Shown here: positions 43,446 to 52,126 of the stretch, piece by piece | Layout of the letters: each line of letters begins with the position of its first letter | How positions within the stretch are numbered: position 1 is the stretch's first letter | Assembly: GCF_004339525.1 (NCBI RefSeq) | Contig: NZ_SMGE01000001.1 | Coordinates: forward strand, 2,232,001 to 2,296,000 | Reading direction: 5' to 3' | From: Flavobacterium sp. 90 | Lineage (GTDB): Bacteria > Bacteroidota > Bacteroidia > Flavobacteriales > Flavobacteriaceae | DNA: 64,000 bases | Program-made: the position numbers and the translations under genes | The notes under the pieces: generated by a model | The model's input: the letters and a program-made list of their open reading frames with translations, nothing else | Told to the model about the DNA's origin: nothing | The model's database searches: none

Positions 43446-43823
43446 CTATTTGTCATTGATTACTCTTCTTATGCCATTTTTTAGGAGAAGTTCGTTGAAG
43501 TTTATTAGAAGTCCAAGTTTGTATTTTCCTAATTTTAGATAGGTTAGGATTTGCGCTAAATGAACTGTTGTAAGCGATTCGACACTTTTAATTTCAATTG
43601 TAAATTTGTTTTCTACCAGTAAATCGACACGATATCCACAATCTAATTTTATCTCTTCAAAGGTGATTGGCATTGTTTTCTCCTTTTCGACAAGAAGTCC
43701 GCGTTGTTTAATTTTATAGAACAAACATTCTTGATAAGCATTCTCCAATAAACCGGGTCCCAATGCTTTATGAACATCAATTGCTAATCCAATTATAATA
43801 TTTGAAATCTCGTTTTCTGTCAT
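43446..43823 (-). CDS. GxxExxY family protein
   Basis: The 125-aa protein shows the family signature GPGLLENAYQECL and the later GYRVDLLVENKFTIEIKSVE, which looks like a PD-(D/E)xK nuclease-type core (D-x-E-x-K). Members are small, common in Bacteroidota and often near repeats. Their function is not known to me. The gene is immediately followed on the left by trpS and preceded by the 148-bp repeat array. Confidence 0.85.
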   Translation of the reverse strand: MTENEISNIIIGLAIDVHKALGPGLLENAYQECLFYKIKQRGLLVEKEKTMPITFEEIKLDCGYRVDLLVENKFTIEIKSVESLTTVHLAQILTYLKLGKYKLGLLINFNELLLKNGIRRVINDK

Positions 43824-43893
43824 AGCTTTTTATTAATTTTAACGCAGATTTTCGTATAATAGTATTGAAGTTTTATCGCAAAGCGCGCAAAGT

Positions 43894-44465
43894 TTTTTCG
43901 CAAAGTTTGCAAAGTTTTGTAAAGTGATATCTTAGATCACAAAGCTTTGCGATCTTATTGTTTGTAATTATAGATACGCTAAATAACTTCTTTTCCTTTG
44001 TGAAAAACCTTTGCGAGCTTTGCGGTAAAATCACACAAGGTTTTTCCGAAAAGTTTGCAAAGTATTGTAAAACAATATCTTAAGAATAAAGCTTTGCGAT
44101 CTCATTGTTTGCAATTCATAGATACGCTAAATAACTTCTTTTCCTTATGCGAAAAACCTTTGCGAGCTTTGCGGTAAAATCACACAAGGATTTTCCGCAA
44201 AGTTTGCAAAGGTTTGTAAAATGATATCTTAGATCACAAAGCTTTGCGATCTTATTGTTTGCAATTATAGATACGCTAAATAACTTCTTTTCCTATGCGA
44301 AAAACCTTTGCGAGCTTTGTGGTAAAATCACACAAGGTTTTTCCGAAAAGTTTGCAAAGTATTGTAAAGCAATATCTTAAGCATACAGTTTTGCGATCTC
44401 ATTGTTTGCAATTATAGATACGCTAAATAACTTTTTTTCCTTTGCGCACTTTGCGGTAAAAAACG
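43894..44465. repeat. Tandem array of four 148-bp units with alternating (dimeric) subtypes
   Basis: The anchor AAGTTTGC starts at 43903, 44051, 44200 and 44348 (offsets 148, 149, 148). Each unit ends in a GCGAGCTTTGCGGTAAAAT-like stretch. Units 1 and 3 share GATATCTTAGATCACAAAGC, while units 2 and 4 share CAATATCTTAAG and TTTGCGATCTCATTG, so the array grew by duplication of a 297-bp dimer. It is non-coding. The remaining gap (43824-44561) holds short GCAAAG fragments of the same family. Confidence 0.9.
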
Positions 44466-44548
44466 CTCGTAAATCAATTTTCAACATACAAAGTCTAACT
44501 ATTCAAAAAATCTAATGATCTAAAAATCTAAAATCATTTCTGATTTCT

Positions 44549-44556
44549 TACATTTG
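44549..44556 (+). promoter_or_regulatory. Candidate -7 box just before plsC
   Basis: TACATTTG matches TAnnTTTG and ends 5 bases before the ATG, which would give a nearly leaderless transcript. No -33 TTG is seen at the expected distance. Confidence 0.3.
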
Positions 44557-44561
44557 AAACC

Positions 44562-45308
44562 ATGAAAGGAATTAAAATTGTTTTTTGGGTTTTATGGCGT
44601 ATTTGGTTTTACATCTTAATGGCCATTCCGATATTGATTATGCTACCGTTTTTGCTGATTTCTATTATATCAGAGAGTGGATATCCCTATTTCTTTAAAA
44701 TGGCCCGCATTTGGGCTAAATTCATCCTTTTCGGCATGGGTTTCTATTATAAAGTCGAACGAGAACAGAAGCTGATTAAAAAGAAAAGCTACATGATCGT
44801 AGCAAATCATACTTCAATGACCGATATCATGTTGATGTTGGCTGTAGTTAGAAATCCGTTTGTTTTTGTTGGAAAAAAAGAACTTTCGAAGATTCCGTTG
44901 TTTGGATTTTTCTATAAAAGAACTTGTATTTTGGTGGATCGAAATTCTTCGAAAAGTAAAAATGAAGTTTTCAAGAGAGCACAAAGTCGACTTAATCAAG
45001 GACTTAGTATTTGTATTTTCCCAGAAGGCGGAGTTCCGGATGATGAAACTATTTTGCTGGATGAATTCAAAGATGGCGCTTTTAGATTAGCAATCGAACA
45101 TCAGATACCAATTGTTCCTATTGTTTTTGCGGATAATAAAGAACGTTTCTCGTATACTTTTTTAAGTGGAAGTCCAGGAAAAATGCGCGTAAAAGTTTTA
45201 CCTTTTGTTGAAACAGAAGGACTTGGAAGTGAAAATAGAAAAGAGCTTCGTGATAAAGTAAGACAGCTGATTTATAAAGGTTTACTGGAATTTAAAAAAG
45301 AAAAGTAA
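44562..45308 (+). CDS. plsC: 1-acyl-sn-glycerol-3-phosphate acyltransferase
   Basis: The 248-aa protein has an N-terminal membrane helix (about 10-35), the acyltransferase catalytic motif NHTSMTD (His83-x4-Asp88), and the substrate-binding FPEGG at about 153-157. It adds the second fatty acid to lysophosphatidate in phospholipid synthesis. Other acyltransferases share this fold, but the length and motif order fit PlsC. It ends at a strong terminator. Confidence 0.92.
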   Translation: MKGIKIVFWVLWRIWFYILMAIPILIMLPFLLISIISESGYPYFFKMARIWAKFILFGMGFYYKVEREQKLIKKKSYMIVANHTSMTDIMLMLAVVRNPFVFVGKKELSKIPLFGFFYKRTCILVDRNSSKSKNEVFKRAQSRLNQGLSICIFPEGGVPDDETILLDEFKDGAFRLAIEHQIPIVPIVFADNKERFSYTFLSGSPGKMRVKVLPFVETEGLGSENRKELRDKVRQLIYKGLLEFKKEK

Positions 45309-45330
45309 ACCTTAATTTTATAAAATAGAA

Positions 45331-45360
45331 ACCCGACAAACCTTAAAATTTGTCGGGTTT
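45331..45360 (+). terminator. Terminator of plsC
   Basis: ACCCGACAAA (45331-45340) pairs with TGTCGGGTTT (45351-45360), with flanking AA/TT extensions and a T-run. Confidence 0.85.
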
Positions 45361-45810
45361 TCTTTTGAATTAAAAACCCCCGTCTTTTATTCAAAGCTTA
45401 TCGATGAATTATTTTTTCGGAAATAAACCGTAATACTTTTTTAAATTTTAATTTGGTTTTTCGGCGGTTTTTATTGTACAGCGCTTCTTTTTTTTTCTCT
45501 TTCATACTAAAAAAGATTAAACGGTTGATAATAAAGAGTTTGATTAAAACTCAAGTTAGTTTCGTAACAGCTTAGATAGTTAAAACCGAAAAAGGTTCAA
45601 TGTAAATTGAAAATAAATAAATTAAAATGGATAAAAACCCGTTAGCACCAAATAAACTAACGGATTTTTAGGGAACAAACCAACCAAATTTATTCTAAAA
45701 AAGAACGTTTGAAATGGTACTTATGGCCAAATACCAAATCTTATGTCTAGTGTATAGATGGAAGTTTTTTAAAATGGTTGCGTCATTTTTTGATTTATTT
45801 TTAAAATAAA
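45361..45810. other. Gap between plsC and the recA terminator
   Basis: No large gene is visible. It holds one short minus-strand frame (45398-45505) and a terminator-like hairpin at 45636-45668 with one mismatch. Confidence 0.5.
45398..45505 (-). CDS. Possible 35-residue basic peptide
   Basis: The ATG at 45505 opens a frame of 35 residues, MKEKKKEALYNKNRRK then TKLKFKKVLRFISEKIIHR, that is very rich in Lys and Arg. A terminator-like stem lies about 130 bases upstream of its start. Without homologues it could be chance in AT-rich DNA, and I cannot judge coding beyond the intact frame. Confidence 0.3.
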   Translation of the reverse strand: MKEKKKEALYNKNRRKTKLKFKKVLRFISEKIIHR

Positions 45811-45813
45811 AAA

Positions 45814-45842
45814 AACCGACAAGATATTATCTTGTCGGTTTT
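45814..45842 (-). terminator. Terminator of recA
   Basis: AAACCGACAAG pairs with CTTGTCGGTTT 37-65 bases after the recA stop, with an A-run on the plus strand (T-run on the minus transcript). Confidence 0.85.
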
Positions 45843-45878
45843 GTAAAAATGATCAACAATTAGTTGATTTATTGTGTC

Positions 45879-46886
45879 TTAAGCGTTTGCCAATTCTTTG
45901 ATATACGCTTTAATTTTTTCTTCTAATTCATCAGCTAATTCCGGATTATCTTTGATTAGGGCTTTTACGGCATCACGACCTTGACCTAATTTTGTATCTC
46001 CGTAGCTAAACCAAGATCCTGCTTTTTTAACGATTTCAAATTCAACCGCTAAGTCAAGAATTTCTCCTGTTTTAGAAACTCCTTCTCCGTACATAATGTC
46101 GAATTCGGCAGTTTTAAAAGGCGGAGCAACTTTATTTTTTACGATTTTAACTTTAGTTCTGTTACCAATAACGTTCTCACCGTCTTTAATTTGAGATGAA
46201 CGACGAATATCAATACGCACAGAAGCATAGAACTTTAGGGCGTTACCACCGGTTGTAGTTTCTGGGTTACCAAACATAACTCCAATTTTCTCTCTCAACT
46301 GGTTGATGAAGAAAACAGTACAGTTTGTTTTGCTAATAGTTCCTGTTAATTTTCTCAAAGCCTGAGACATCAAACGTGCATGAAGACCCATTTTAGAATC
46401 TCCCATTTCACCTTCGATTTCACTTTTTGGTGTTAACGCAGCAACAGAGTCAATTACCACAATATCAATTGCTCCTGAACGAATTAAGTTTTCGGCAATT
46501 TCTAAAGCTTGCTCTCCATTATCTGGTTGAGAGATGATTAGGTTTTCAATATCTACGCCTAATTTTTCAGCATAATTTCTATCAAAAGCGTGCTCAGCAT
46601 CTATAAAAGCTGCAATTCCACCCGCTTTTTGAGCTTCAGCAATTGCGTGTAACGTTAAAGTCGTTTTTCCAGAAGATTCCGGACCGTAAATTTCAATGAT
46701 TCTACCTCTTGGATAACCATTTACTCCAAGGGCTAAATCAACACCAAGAGAACCTGAAGAAATAGTTTCTACTTCTACAATGGCTTTATCCCCCATTTTC
46801 ATTACAGTTCCTTTACCGTAAGTTTTATCTAGTTTGTCAAGCGTAAGTTGTAGCGCTTTTAATTTGGCATCTTTTTCTGAACTCAT
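45879..46886 (-). CDS. recA: Recombinase RecA
   Basis: The 335-aa protein is given the start at the ATG at 46886 ([13 protein letters not shown]), the form typical of flavobacterial RecA. An in-frame ATG eight codons upstream (46910, MKEKEKKE) would give 343 residues and cannot be excluded. Walker A GPESSGKT lies at about 68-75. [12 protein letters not shown] is the Walker B region, and [28 protein letters not shown] contains the conserved L1/L2 DNA-binding loop region, shown here only by its core [17 protein letters not shown]. It catalyses strand exchange and induces SOS. It is a single-gene unit. Confidence 0.97.
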   Translation of the reverse strand: MSSEKDAKLKALQLTLDKLDKTYGKGTVMKMGDKAIVEVETISSGSLGVDLALGVNGYPRGRIIEIYGPESSGKTTLTLHAIAEAQKAGGIAAFIDAEHAFDRNYAEKLGVDIENLIISQPDNGEQALEIAENLIRSGAIDIVVIDSVAALTPKSEIEGEMGDSKMGLHARLMSQALRKLTGTISKTNCTVFFINQLREKIGVMFGNPETTTGGNALKFYASVRIDIRRSSQIKDGENVIGNRTKVKIVKNKVAPPFKTAEFDIMYGEGVSKTGEILDLAVEFEIVKKAGSWFSYGDTKLGQGRDAVKALIKDNPELADELEEKIKAYIKELANA

Positions 46887-47055
46887 CTCTTTTTTTTCTT
46901 TTTCTTTCATCTAAAATTTTTCTATTTTTTTCTCTTTCAAACATAAATCAGAAAATGAAACGACTTCCTGAATTAGATTTCTCTAGGCTTATAATTTTTG
47001 TAAAATTAGTTCTTTTTTTGAAGTTTGATTGTTCCAATTTGTACCAAAATTAGTA

Positions 47056-47565
47056 CTATAAAAATAAAGCCTTTAATTCTGTAGCATCAGAAGGTTTTAT
47101 TTTTCCTGCCAATAATAAACTCAATTGTTTACGACGTAAAGCAGCTTCAAAGCGCTGAATTTCAAGTTCCGTTTCCGGTATAATTGCAGGAACTTCGACG
47201 GGTCTTCCGGTGTCGTCTACCGCAACAAATGTATAGATGGCTTCGTTAGCTTTTGTTCTGTTTCCTGATTCGCGATCTTCTACCCAAACATCAATAAAAA
47301 CTTCCATCGAACTTTTGAAAGATCTTGAAACTTTTGCTTCAACAGTTACAACGCTTCCTAAAGAAATTGCTCTGTTGAAAGCTACGTGATTTACAGATGC
47401 CGTAACTACGATTCGGCGTGAATGTCTGCGCGCTGCAATACTTGCTGCACGATCCATTCTGGCCAATAATTCGCCACCAAAAAGGTTGTTTAAAGGATTT
47501 GTTTCGCTCGGTAAAACTAAATCAGTTAAGATTGTTAGGGATTCGGAAGGATGTTTTGGATTCAT
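47056..47565 (-). CDS. Acyl-CoA thioesterase (hotdog fold)
   Basis: The 169-aa form begins at the ATG at 47565 (MNPKHPSESLTILTDLVLP), as the longer frame to 47622 would extend through a palindromic repeat. The protein has a single hotdog domain with the conserved LFGGELLARMDRAASIAARRH (core GGELLARMDRAA) and the following VNHVAFNRAISLGSVVTVEAKV. Such YciA/BACH-type thioesterases hydrolyse acyl-CoA esters. It lies downstream of the DoxX and holB genes on the same strand, but with a repeat element between. Confidence 0.88.
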   Translation of the reverse strand: MNPKHPSESLTILTDLVLPSETNPLNNLFGGELLARMDRAASIAARRHSRRIVVTASVNHVAFNRAISLGSVVTVEAKVSRSFKSSMEVFIDVWVEDRESGNRTKANEAIYTFVAVDDTGRPVEVPAIIPETELEIQRFEAALRRKQLSLLLAGKIKPSDATELKALFL

Positions 47566-47616
47566 TTTTTTTAAATGTAAAATTTTATTTTTTTGTCCGC
47601 TTTGCGAACACTTTTT

Positions 47617-47686
47617 TGCCACAGATTAAAATGATTTTAATGATTTCAATGATTTTTAAATCTTACTTTAATCTGTGAAATTAGTG
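47617..47686. repeat. Palindromic intergenic element, diverged TGCCAC family, copy 3
   Basis: TTGCCACAGATTAAA near 47616 faces TTTAATCTGTGAAATTAGTGGCA (shown as TTTAATCTG and GTGGCA) near 47668-47690. The arms are partly mismatched and keep the outer GCCAC/GTGGC of the elements at 9.7 and 42.2 kb. Confidence 0.6.
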
Positions 47687-47694
47687 GCATATTT

Positions 47695-48078
47695 TTAATT
47701 CAACCAATAAACGGCCATTACTGCCGGAATAAAATAAATAACAATGGTTCTCGCACCATCATAATCTTTGGCTAGTCGTTGTCCGAAAAGCATCATTAAC
47801 AAACAGATGCAAGAAAATATAGCACCGTAAAAACCAAATTCGCGTCCGCTTTCTGTTAGTAATTGTATAGCACCAACTACACATAAAATTCCGGAAATTA
47901 ATTCCAAAATCAAAAGATGAAGTAAGGCTAGGGGAACTTGATTTTTTAATATTGTCTGGGCAAAATGACCTTTAAGCCATTCGACATTGTCTTTCCAGTA
48001 GAATATTTTTTCATACCCTGATTGTAAGAACGTTAAGGCTAGAAAAGCCAATAGTAAAATAGAGGCAACATTATTCAT
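47695..48078 (-). CDS. DoxX-family membrane protein
   Basis: The 127-aa protein has four hydrophobic helices, opening with ILLLAFLALTFLQSGYEKIFYW, shown here by its core LLAFLALTFLQSGYEK, the DoxX entry pattern. DoxX family members are membrane proteins of uncertain function linked to redox or thiosulfate oxidation in a few species. The gene begins 7 bp after the holB stop, so the two are likely co-transcribed. Confidence 0.75.
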   Translation of the reverse strand: MNNVASILLLAFLALTFLQSGYEKIFYWKDNVEWLKGHFAQTILKNQVPLALLHLLILELISGILCVVGAIQLLTESGREFGFYGAIFSCICLLMMLFGQRLAKDYDGARTIVIYFIPAVMAVYWLN

Positions 48079-48085
48079 TTGAAAA

Positions 48086-49234
48086 TTATTTTTTATGAAT
48101 TAAACGAGTCAATTTTATGGATAAATCGGTTAGGATAATTTTTGCATTTCCGTTTCTTTCAATGTGATACATAGCATCTGAAAGTTCTTTGAAAATTTCG
48201 TGAATGTTATTTCCGTTTACGAATGGAGCAAAATTTTCGAGTTTAAATTTATCGACTTTTGGTTCAATGTAAACTAAAGTTGGTGCCTGATAATTAAGCA
48301 AAAGCGCCTGACGAAACATTTCGATACAAAACTGAATGAATTTTTTCTGACTTTCACGACCTAATCCTGCTATTTCTTCGCTCCAGGAAATTAAATCCTG
48401 AATAGCGGCAGCATTTCCTTTTGCCCTAAAAGCAGCACGAACCCAATTGACAAACCATTGTTCGAAAGGATATTCTGAATCGTCTTCTTTTAATAGATGT
48501 AAGGCTTTACTGAAATTCCCTTGCGCTTGATGTGCAATTTTGAAGGCCGATTTTTCGTCGATGTTTTCTTTTGAAATTAAAGCTTCGGCGATTACTTTTT
48601 CCGGAAGTCCATTAAAGTGAATTACCTGACAACGAGAACGTATGGTTTGTATAATATCTTCTTCATTTTCAGAAATCAGAATAAAAATGGTTTTATCTGA
48701 AGGTTCTTCCAATAATTTCAAAAGCTTATTTGAGGCGGCGATATTCATTTTATCGGCCATCCAGATGATCATGATTTTATAGCCGCCTTCGTAAGATTTC
48801 AGCGAAAGCGATTTTAAAACTTCGGTTGCATCTTCGACACGAATTTCACCTTGTTTGTTTTGAACACCCAGAACTTTATACCAGTCAAATAATCCGCCGT
48901 AAGGCATTTCCTGAATAAATGTTCGCCAATCCTGAATGAAGTCTAAACTTTTGGGTTTTGTTTTTACATCCTCGGTCGTAACTGTTGGATATATAAAATG
49001 CAAATCGGGATGTGAGAGGTTTTGAAACTTCAAATTGCAGGAATCATTTCCGTTTGAGTTTTCGTTTCCTGTATTATTACACAAAATGTATTGCGCATAA
49101 GCAATTGCTGTTGATAATGTGCCACTTCCTTCTGGCCCAATGAATAATTGAGCATGTGGAATTCTTCCGGAAGATGCACTTTTTATCAAGTGACTTTTGA
49201 TGTAATCTTGACCTAAAATTTGAGAAAATTGCAT
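48086..49234 (-). CDS. holB: DNA polymerase III delta' subunit
   Basis: The 382-aa AAA+ clamp-loader subunit has the P-loop region in the form IGPEGSGTLSTA, which lacks the Walker lysine, as expected for delta', which does not hydrolyse ATP. The sensor/SRC motif NEEDIIQTIRSRCQVIHFNGL (core IIQTIRSRCQVI) is intact. It cooperates with delta and tau to load the beta clamp. It is upstream of the DoxX gene in a short operon. Confidence 0.9.
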   Translation of the reverse strand: MQFSQILGQDYIKSHLIKSASSGRIPHAQLFIGPEGSGTLSTAIAYAQYILCNNTGNENSNGNDSCNLKFQNLSHPDLHFIYPTVTTEDVKTKPKSLDFIQDWRTFIQEMPYGGLFDWYKVLGVQNKQGEIRVEDATEVLKSLSLKSYEGGYKIMIIWMADKMNIAASNKLLKLLEEPSDKTIFILISENEEDIIQTIRSRCQVIHFNGLPEKVIAEALISKENIDEKSAFKIAHQAQGNFSKALHLLKEDDSEYPFEQWFVNWVRAAFRAKGNAAAIQDLISWSEEIAGLGRESQKKFIQFCIEMFRQALLLNYQAPTLVYIEPKVDKFKLENFAPFVNGNNIHEIFKELSDAMYHIERNGNAKIILTDLSIKLTRLIHKK

Positions 49235-49605
49235 GAAGCAAAGATAGAAGAAAATGATAGAGGCAAAAATTTTAGATCAAAAGTTTACTCATTGGATTTC
49301 ATTTCTGTTGTTATTGAAGTTTTGAATGTGGTTTTTTGCAGTTTGTTAACCAACTTTTGTTAATAAAGAGACGATTTGAAGGAGATATTAAGACTTTTTT
49401 GTTAATAGTTTTTTAAATAAAACGACTAACGTAATAGTTTTTTGGCTATTAATTAGGAATAAAATTAACTTTTAGTACTTAATATCTTACGGCTCGGATT
49501 TTAACAAATTTAACAAAAACCCCGTTAAAACGCACATTTTCTCGACATAAGACCCGATTTTAAGGTTTCTTTAAGCTTTTTTTTTGAAAAAAGAAATCAA
49601 TAAAG
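49235..49605. other. Gap upstream of the sprB operon
   Basis: About 370 bp of AT-rich DNA with no gene lie before the operon promoter. It separates the divergent holB and gliding operon and may carry upstream control sites, but I see no distinct motif. Confidence 0.4.
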
Positions 49606-49635
49606 TTGCAATTTAAGTTAAATTATATATTTTTG
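49606..49635 (+). promoter_or_regulatory. Promoter of the gliding (spr) operon
   Basis: TTG at 49606-49608 and TATTTTTG at 49628-49635 match the -33 TTG and -7 TAnnTTTG with a 19-bp spacer. The ATG of the first gene is at 49669. No other strong promoter is evident before the following co-directional genes. Confidence 0.7.
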
Positions 49636-49668
49636 TTTGCATCAACAACCAATTATATCTAAGAATTT

Positions 49669-50121
49669 ATGAAAGGGAAAATTATTTTATTAAGTACACT
49701 TTTTTTCTTGACGACTGGTGCTATTTCGGCACAAGCAAAAAACGCTCCAAGAAGTATTATTAGTACAACTGCACTTATCCGAAAATACCATGATCAGAAA
49801 GAATTAAGTGGTATGCAAAAAGGAGAATTGTTAGAATTGTACATCGAGCGTATTAAAGTTTTAGTTAAAACTCTTCCTTACATTGCGTTGGTTACTAAAC
49901 CAGGTGTTACAATGGCAGACTTAGGTATTCCGGACGATTCTGAACACAAAAAAGTTTTAGATGCTCAGGCAGTGGGTACAACAAGTTTCTTAGATACGAC
50001 AGTAGAATTTCAAAGAAAAATGATGCCGTATTCTGATAAAGGGAACTTGATCGCAGCAATTTTATTTTACGAAAGTACATTGAAATCATTACACGAGTTC
50101 AACGAATTGAATGAAATGTAA
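49669..50121 (+). CDS. Secreted protein, first gene of the spr operon
   Basis: The 150-aa protein has a signal peptide (about 1-22, ending AISAQ) and a compact helical mature part (LIRKYHDQKELSGMQKGELLELY, core YHDQKELSGMQKGELLE). It has no recognised domain. It is the first of seven co-directional genes that I match by order and total size to the F. johnsoniae sprB operon. The role in gliding is not known from sequence. Confidence 0.75.
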   Translation: MKGKIILLSTLFFLTTGAISAQAKNAPRSIISTTALIRKYHDQKELSGMQKGELLELYIERIKVLVKTLPYIALVTKPGVTMADLGIPDDSEHKKVLDAQAVGTTSFLDTTVEFQRKMMPYSDKGNLIAAILFYESTLKSLHEFNELNEM

Positions 50122-50313
50122 TAATTAAAAATATTTTTTAAAACCTTTTTGAATTTGTTTACGTAGATGGTTGAGAACTTTCTGCGGCATTTTGAAAAAG
50201 AGATAAAAAACAACTCGTTCTCGAAGCGTTCTGGATTTTTTCAGGAAACTCGAGATGAGTTTTTTCATTTACGCATACCCAAATTTATTATTAACCCTAA
50301 TACCCCCCTTATC

Positions 50314-51606
50314 ATGAAAAAAATTACTCAAATGATTTGCGTTCTTTTGACGGTTACAAGTATGAGTGCTCAACAAGAGAAAGGAATTATGGGCTACAAC
50401 AATTGGTTGAATAACTGGACCGAATTTAAGCCTAACAAAGTAGAGTATGGAGAAGCAAACCAAATTTTAGCAGGAAACATTTCTGTTAATACTAAATTGC
50501 TGAAAAGGAATATATACGTTTTACAAGGCAATGTTTATGTTACTAATAACGCTGTTTTAACAATTGAGCCTGGAACATTAATTATTGGTGATTTCGAAAC
50601 AAAAGGAACATTGGTAGTTACAAAAGGTGCACAACTTATTGCAGACGGATTAGAAACTGACCCTGTCGTATTTACATCTAACCGCAGCCAGAAAAAAGCT
50701 GGAGACTGGGGTGGAATTGTAATTCTTGGAGATGCTCCAATCAATAAATTTGGAAATGTTGGTTCTTATAACCTGGATCTTGATCCTACACTTACTACTT
50801 ACGGTGGTGATAACGCTGCAGGAAATTCAGGAGTTTTAAGATTTGTGAGAATCGAATTTGCTGGAAAAAAAGTTAAAGGTGTGGATACTTTCAATGGTTT
50901 GACTATTGCTGGTGTTGGATCTAAAACAATCTTAGAAAACGTTATGGTAAGCTACTCTGGTGGTGACTCATTTGCCTTTTTTGGAGGTGATGTAAATGCT
51001 ACTAAATTAGTTTCTTATAAATCTATCAACGACGATTTTAAATTTACTCAAGGAGTACAATGTCGTTTATACAACTCATTAGCCGTTAGATCTTCTTACT
51101 TATCAAGTAACAAAGACGGTTCTCGTTGTTTGGAAGTAAAATCATTTGAAAAGAAAAATGAAACTGATTTTACTAAAAAACAAACTCTTGTAGTTGCAAC
51201 AAATATCACTATGCTTAATGACAGTGATAATATCAAAGCTGATATTCAGTCAGGTTTAGTAAAAGAGGCTGTGTATGTAGCTGAAACTGCTTCTCTTGAG
51301 ATGAAAAGAAGCGTAATTTCCGGATTTAATCCAGCTGTTTTATTAGATAGTAAAACAGAGATTAATGATGCCAACCTTAAGAAAATCAAATTTGAGGAAA
51401 TGTACTTTAACCTATGTAACGGAAATATCTTTACTGAGTACAATTCTAACAACGAAGATTTAGAAAACTGGTACGGAAACAGTGTGTTCTTTAACGTTTA
51501 TTCACAAAGTGATAACAAAGAGACATTCATTGATATTTTTAACCCTAAAAAACCAGATTTCAGACTGCAATTAGGAAAAATTACAGCCTCTAGCGGAAAC
51601 AGATAA
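50314..51606 (+). CDS. Secreted beta-helix-like protein, second gene of the spr operon
   Basis: The 430-aa form begins at the ATG at 50314 (MKKITQMICVLLTVTSMSAQ), since this gives a signal peptide; a frame opening at 50167 would add 49 residues without one. The mature sequence has many short repeats of V-T-I-P-G-T-I-type strands (LTIEPGTLIIGDFETKGTLVV, core PGTLIIGDFETKGT; ADWGG-like GDWGGIVILGDAP; ENVMVSYSGGDSF), typical of a right-handed parallel beta-helix. The function is unknown. The position suggests a partner of the gliding adhesin. Confidence 0.75.
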   Translation: MKKITQMICVLLTVTSMSAQQEKGIMGYNNWLNNWTEFKPNKVEYGEANQILAGNISVNTKLLKRNIYVLQGNVYVTNNAVLTIEPGTLIIGDFETKGTLVVTKGAQLIADGLETDPVVFTSNRSQKKAGDWGGIVILGDAPINKFGNVGSYNLDLDPTLTTYGGDNAAGNSGVLRFVRIEFAGKKVKGVDTFNGLTIAGVGSKTILENVMVSYSGGDSFAFFGGDVNATKLVSYKSINDDFKFTQGVQCRLYNSLAVRSSYLSSNKDGSRCLEVKSFEKKNETDFTKKQTLVVATNITMLNDSDNIKADIQSGLVKEAVYVAETASLEMKRSVISGFNPAVLLDSKTEINDANLKKIKFEEMYFNLCNGNIFTEYNSNNEDLENWYGNSVFFNVYSQSDNKETFIDIFNPKKPDFRLQLGKITASSGNR

Positions 51607-51709
51607 ATAGATTTCGATTTTTATTTCAAAACGTAAATTTTATTAATAAAGTCCCCAGACACAATTTATGTATTCGTCTCATACGGACCCAAATAAAGAT
51701 CAAGACATA

Positions 51710-52126
51710 ATGGTACTATCTACAAAAAAATATTTCTTATATATAATATTTTTGGTTTCTCCTATGACGTTAAGTCTATATGCACAAAGTACAGCTGAAA
51801 GACCTGCAATTTCTACTGATTCTAACTGCAAATTAGACGCGTTTAATGCATTAAACCAAAAGAATGACATAGCTGATAATAACATCAGTAAATTAGAGAA
51901 TTCTAATCATTGTATAGTAGGGCTATCCATCCCCAAGGATAGCTCTGCTGTTGCAAATGAAGTGAATACTCAGTCATCAAACTGTGACGAAAACTCATCG
52001 ATTACTTATACATACTCAGCTCTTGCAAAAGATATTATTGAGAACTATAAGTATGATTTTTCAGAAACATTCATCGATATCTTGTTTTTTGAGCGTATAG
52101 ATTTAGCAAGAACTCGCACTATATGA
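51710..52126 (+). CDS. Small secreted protein, third gene of the spr operon
   Basis: The 138-aa form begins at the ATG at 51710 (MVLSTKKYFLYIIFLVSPM), with a signal peptide ending LYAQ; the in-frame ATG at 51668 adds 14 hydrophilic residues. The mature part is Ser/Asn-rich without a domain I recognise. Its stop overlaps the sprC start in the form ATGA, so translation is coupled. Confidence 0.65.
   Translation: MVLSTKKYFLYIIFLVSPMTLSLYAQSTAERPAISTDSNCKLDAFNALNQKNDIADNNISKLENSNHCIVGLSIPKDSSAVANEVNTQSSNCDENSSITYTYSALAKDIIENYKYDFSETFIDILFFERIDLARTRTI

Noticed and set aside
43894-44465. CRISPR array
   Set aside because: The units are 148 bp with continuous similarity and there are no short identical repeats with unique spacers. 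No cas genes are nearby.
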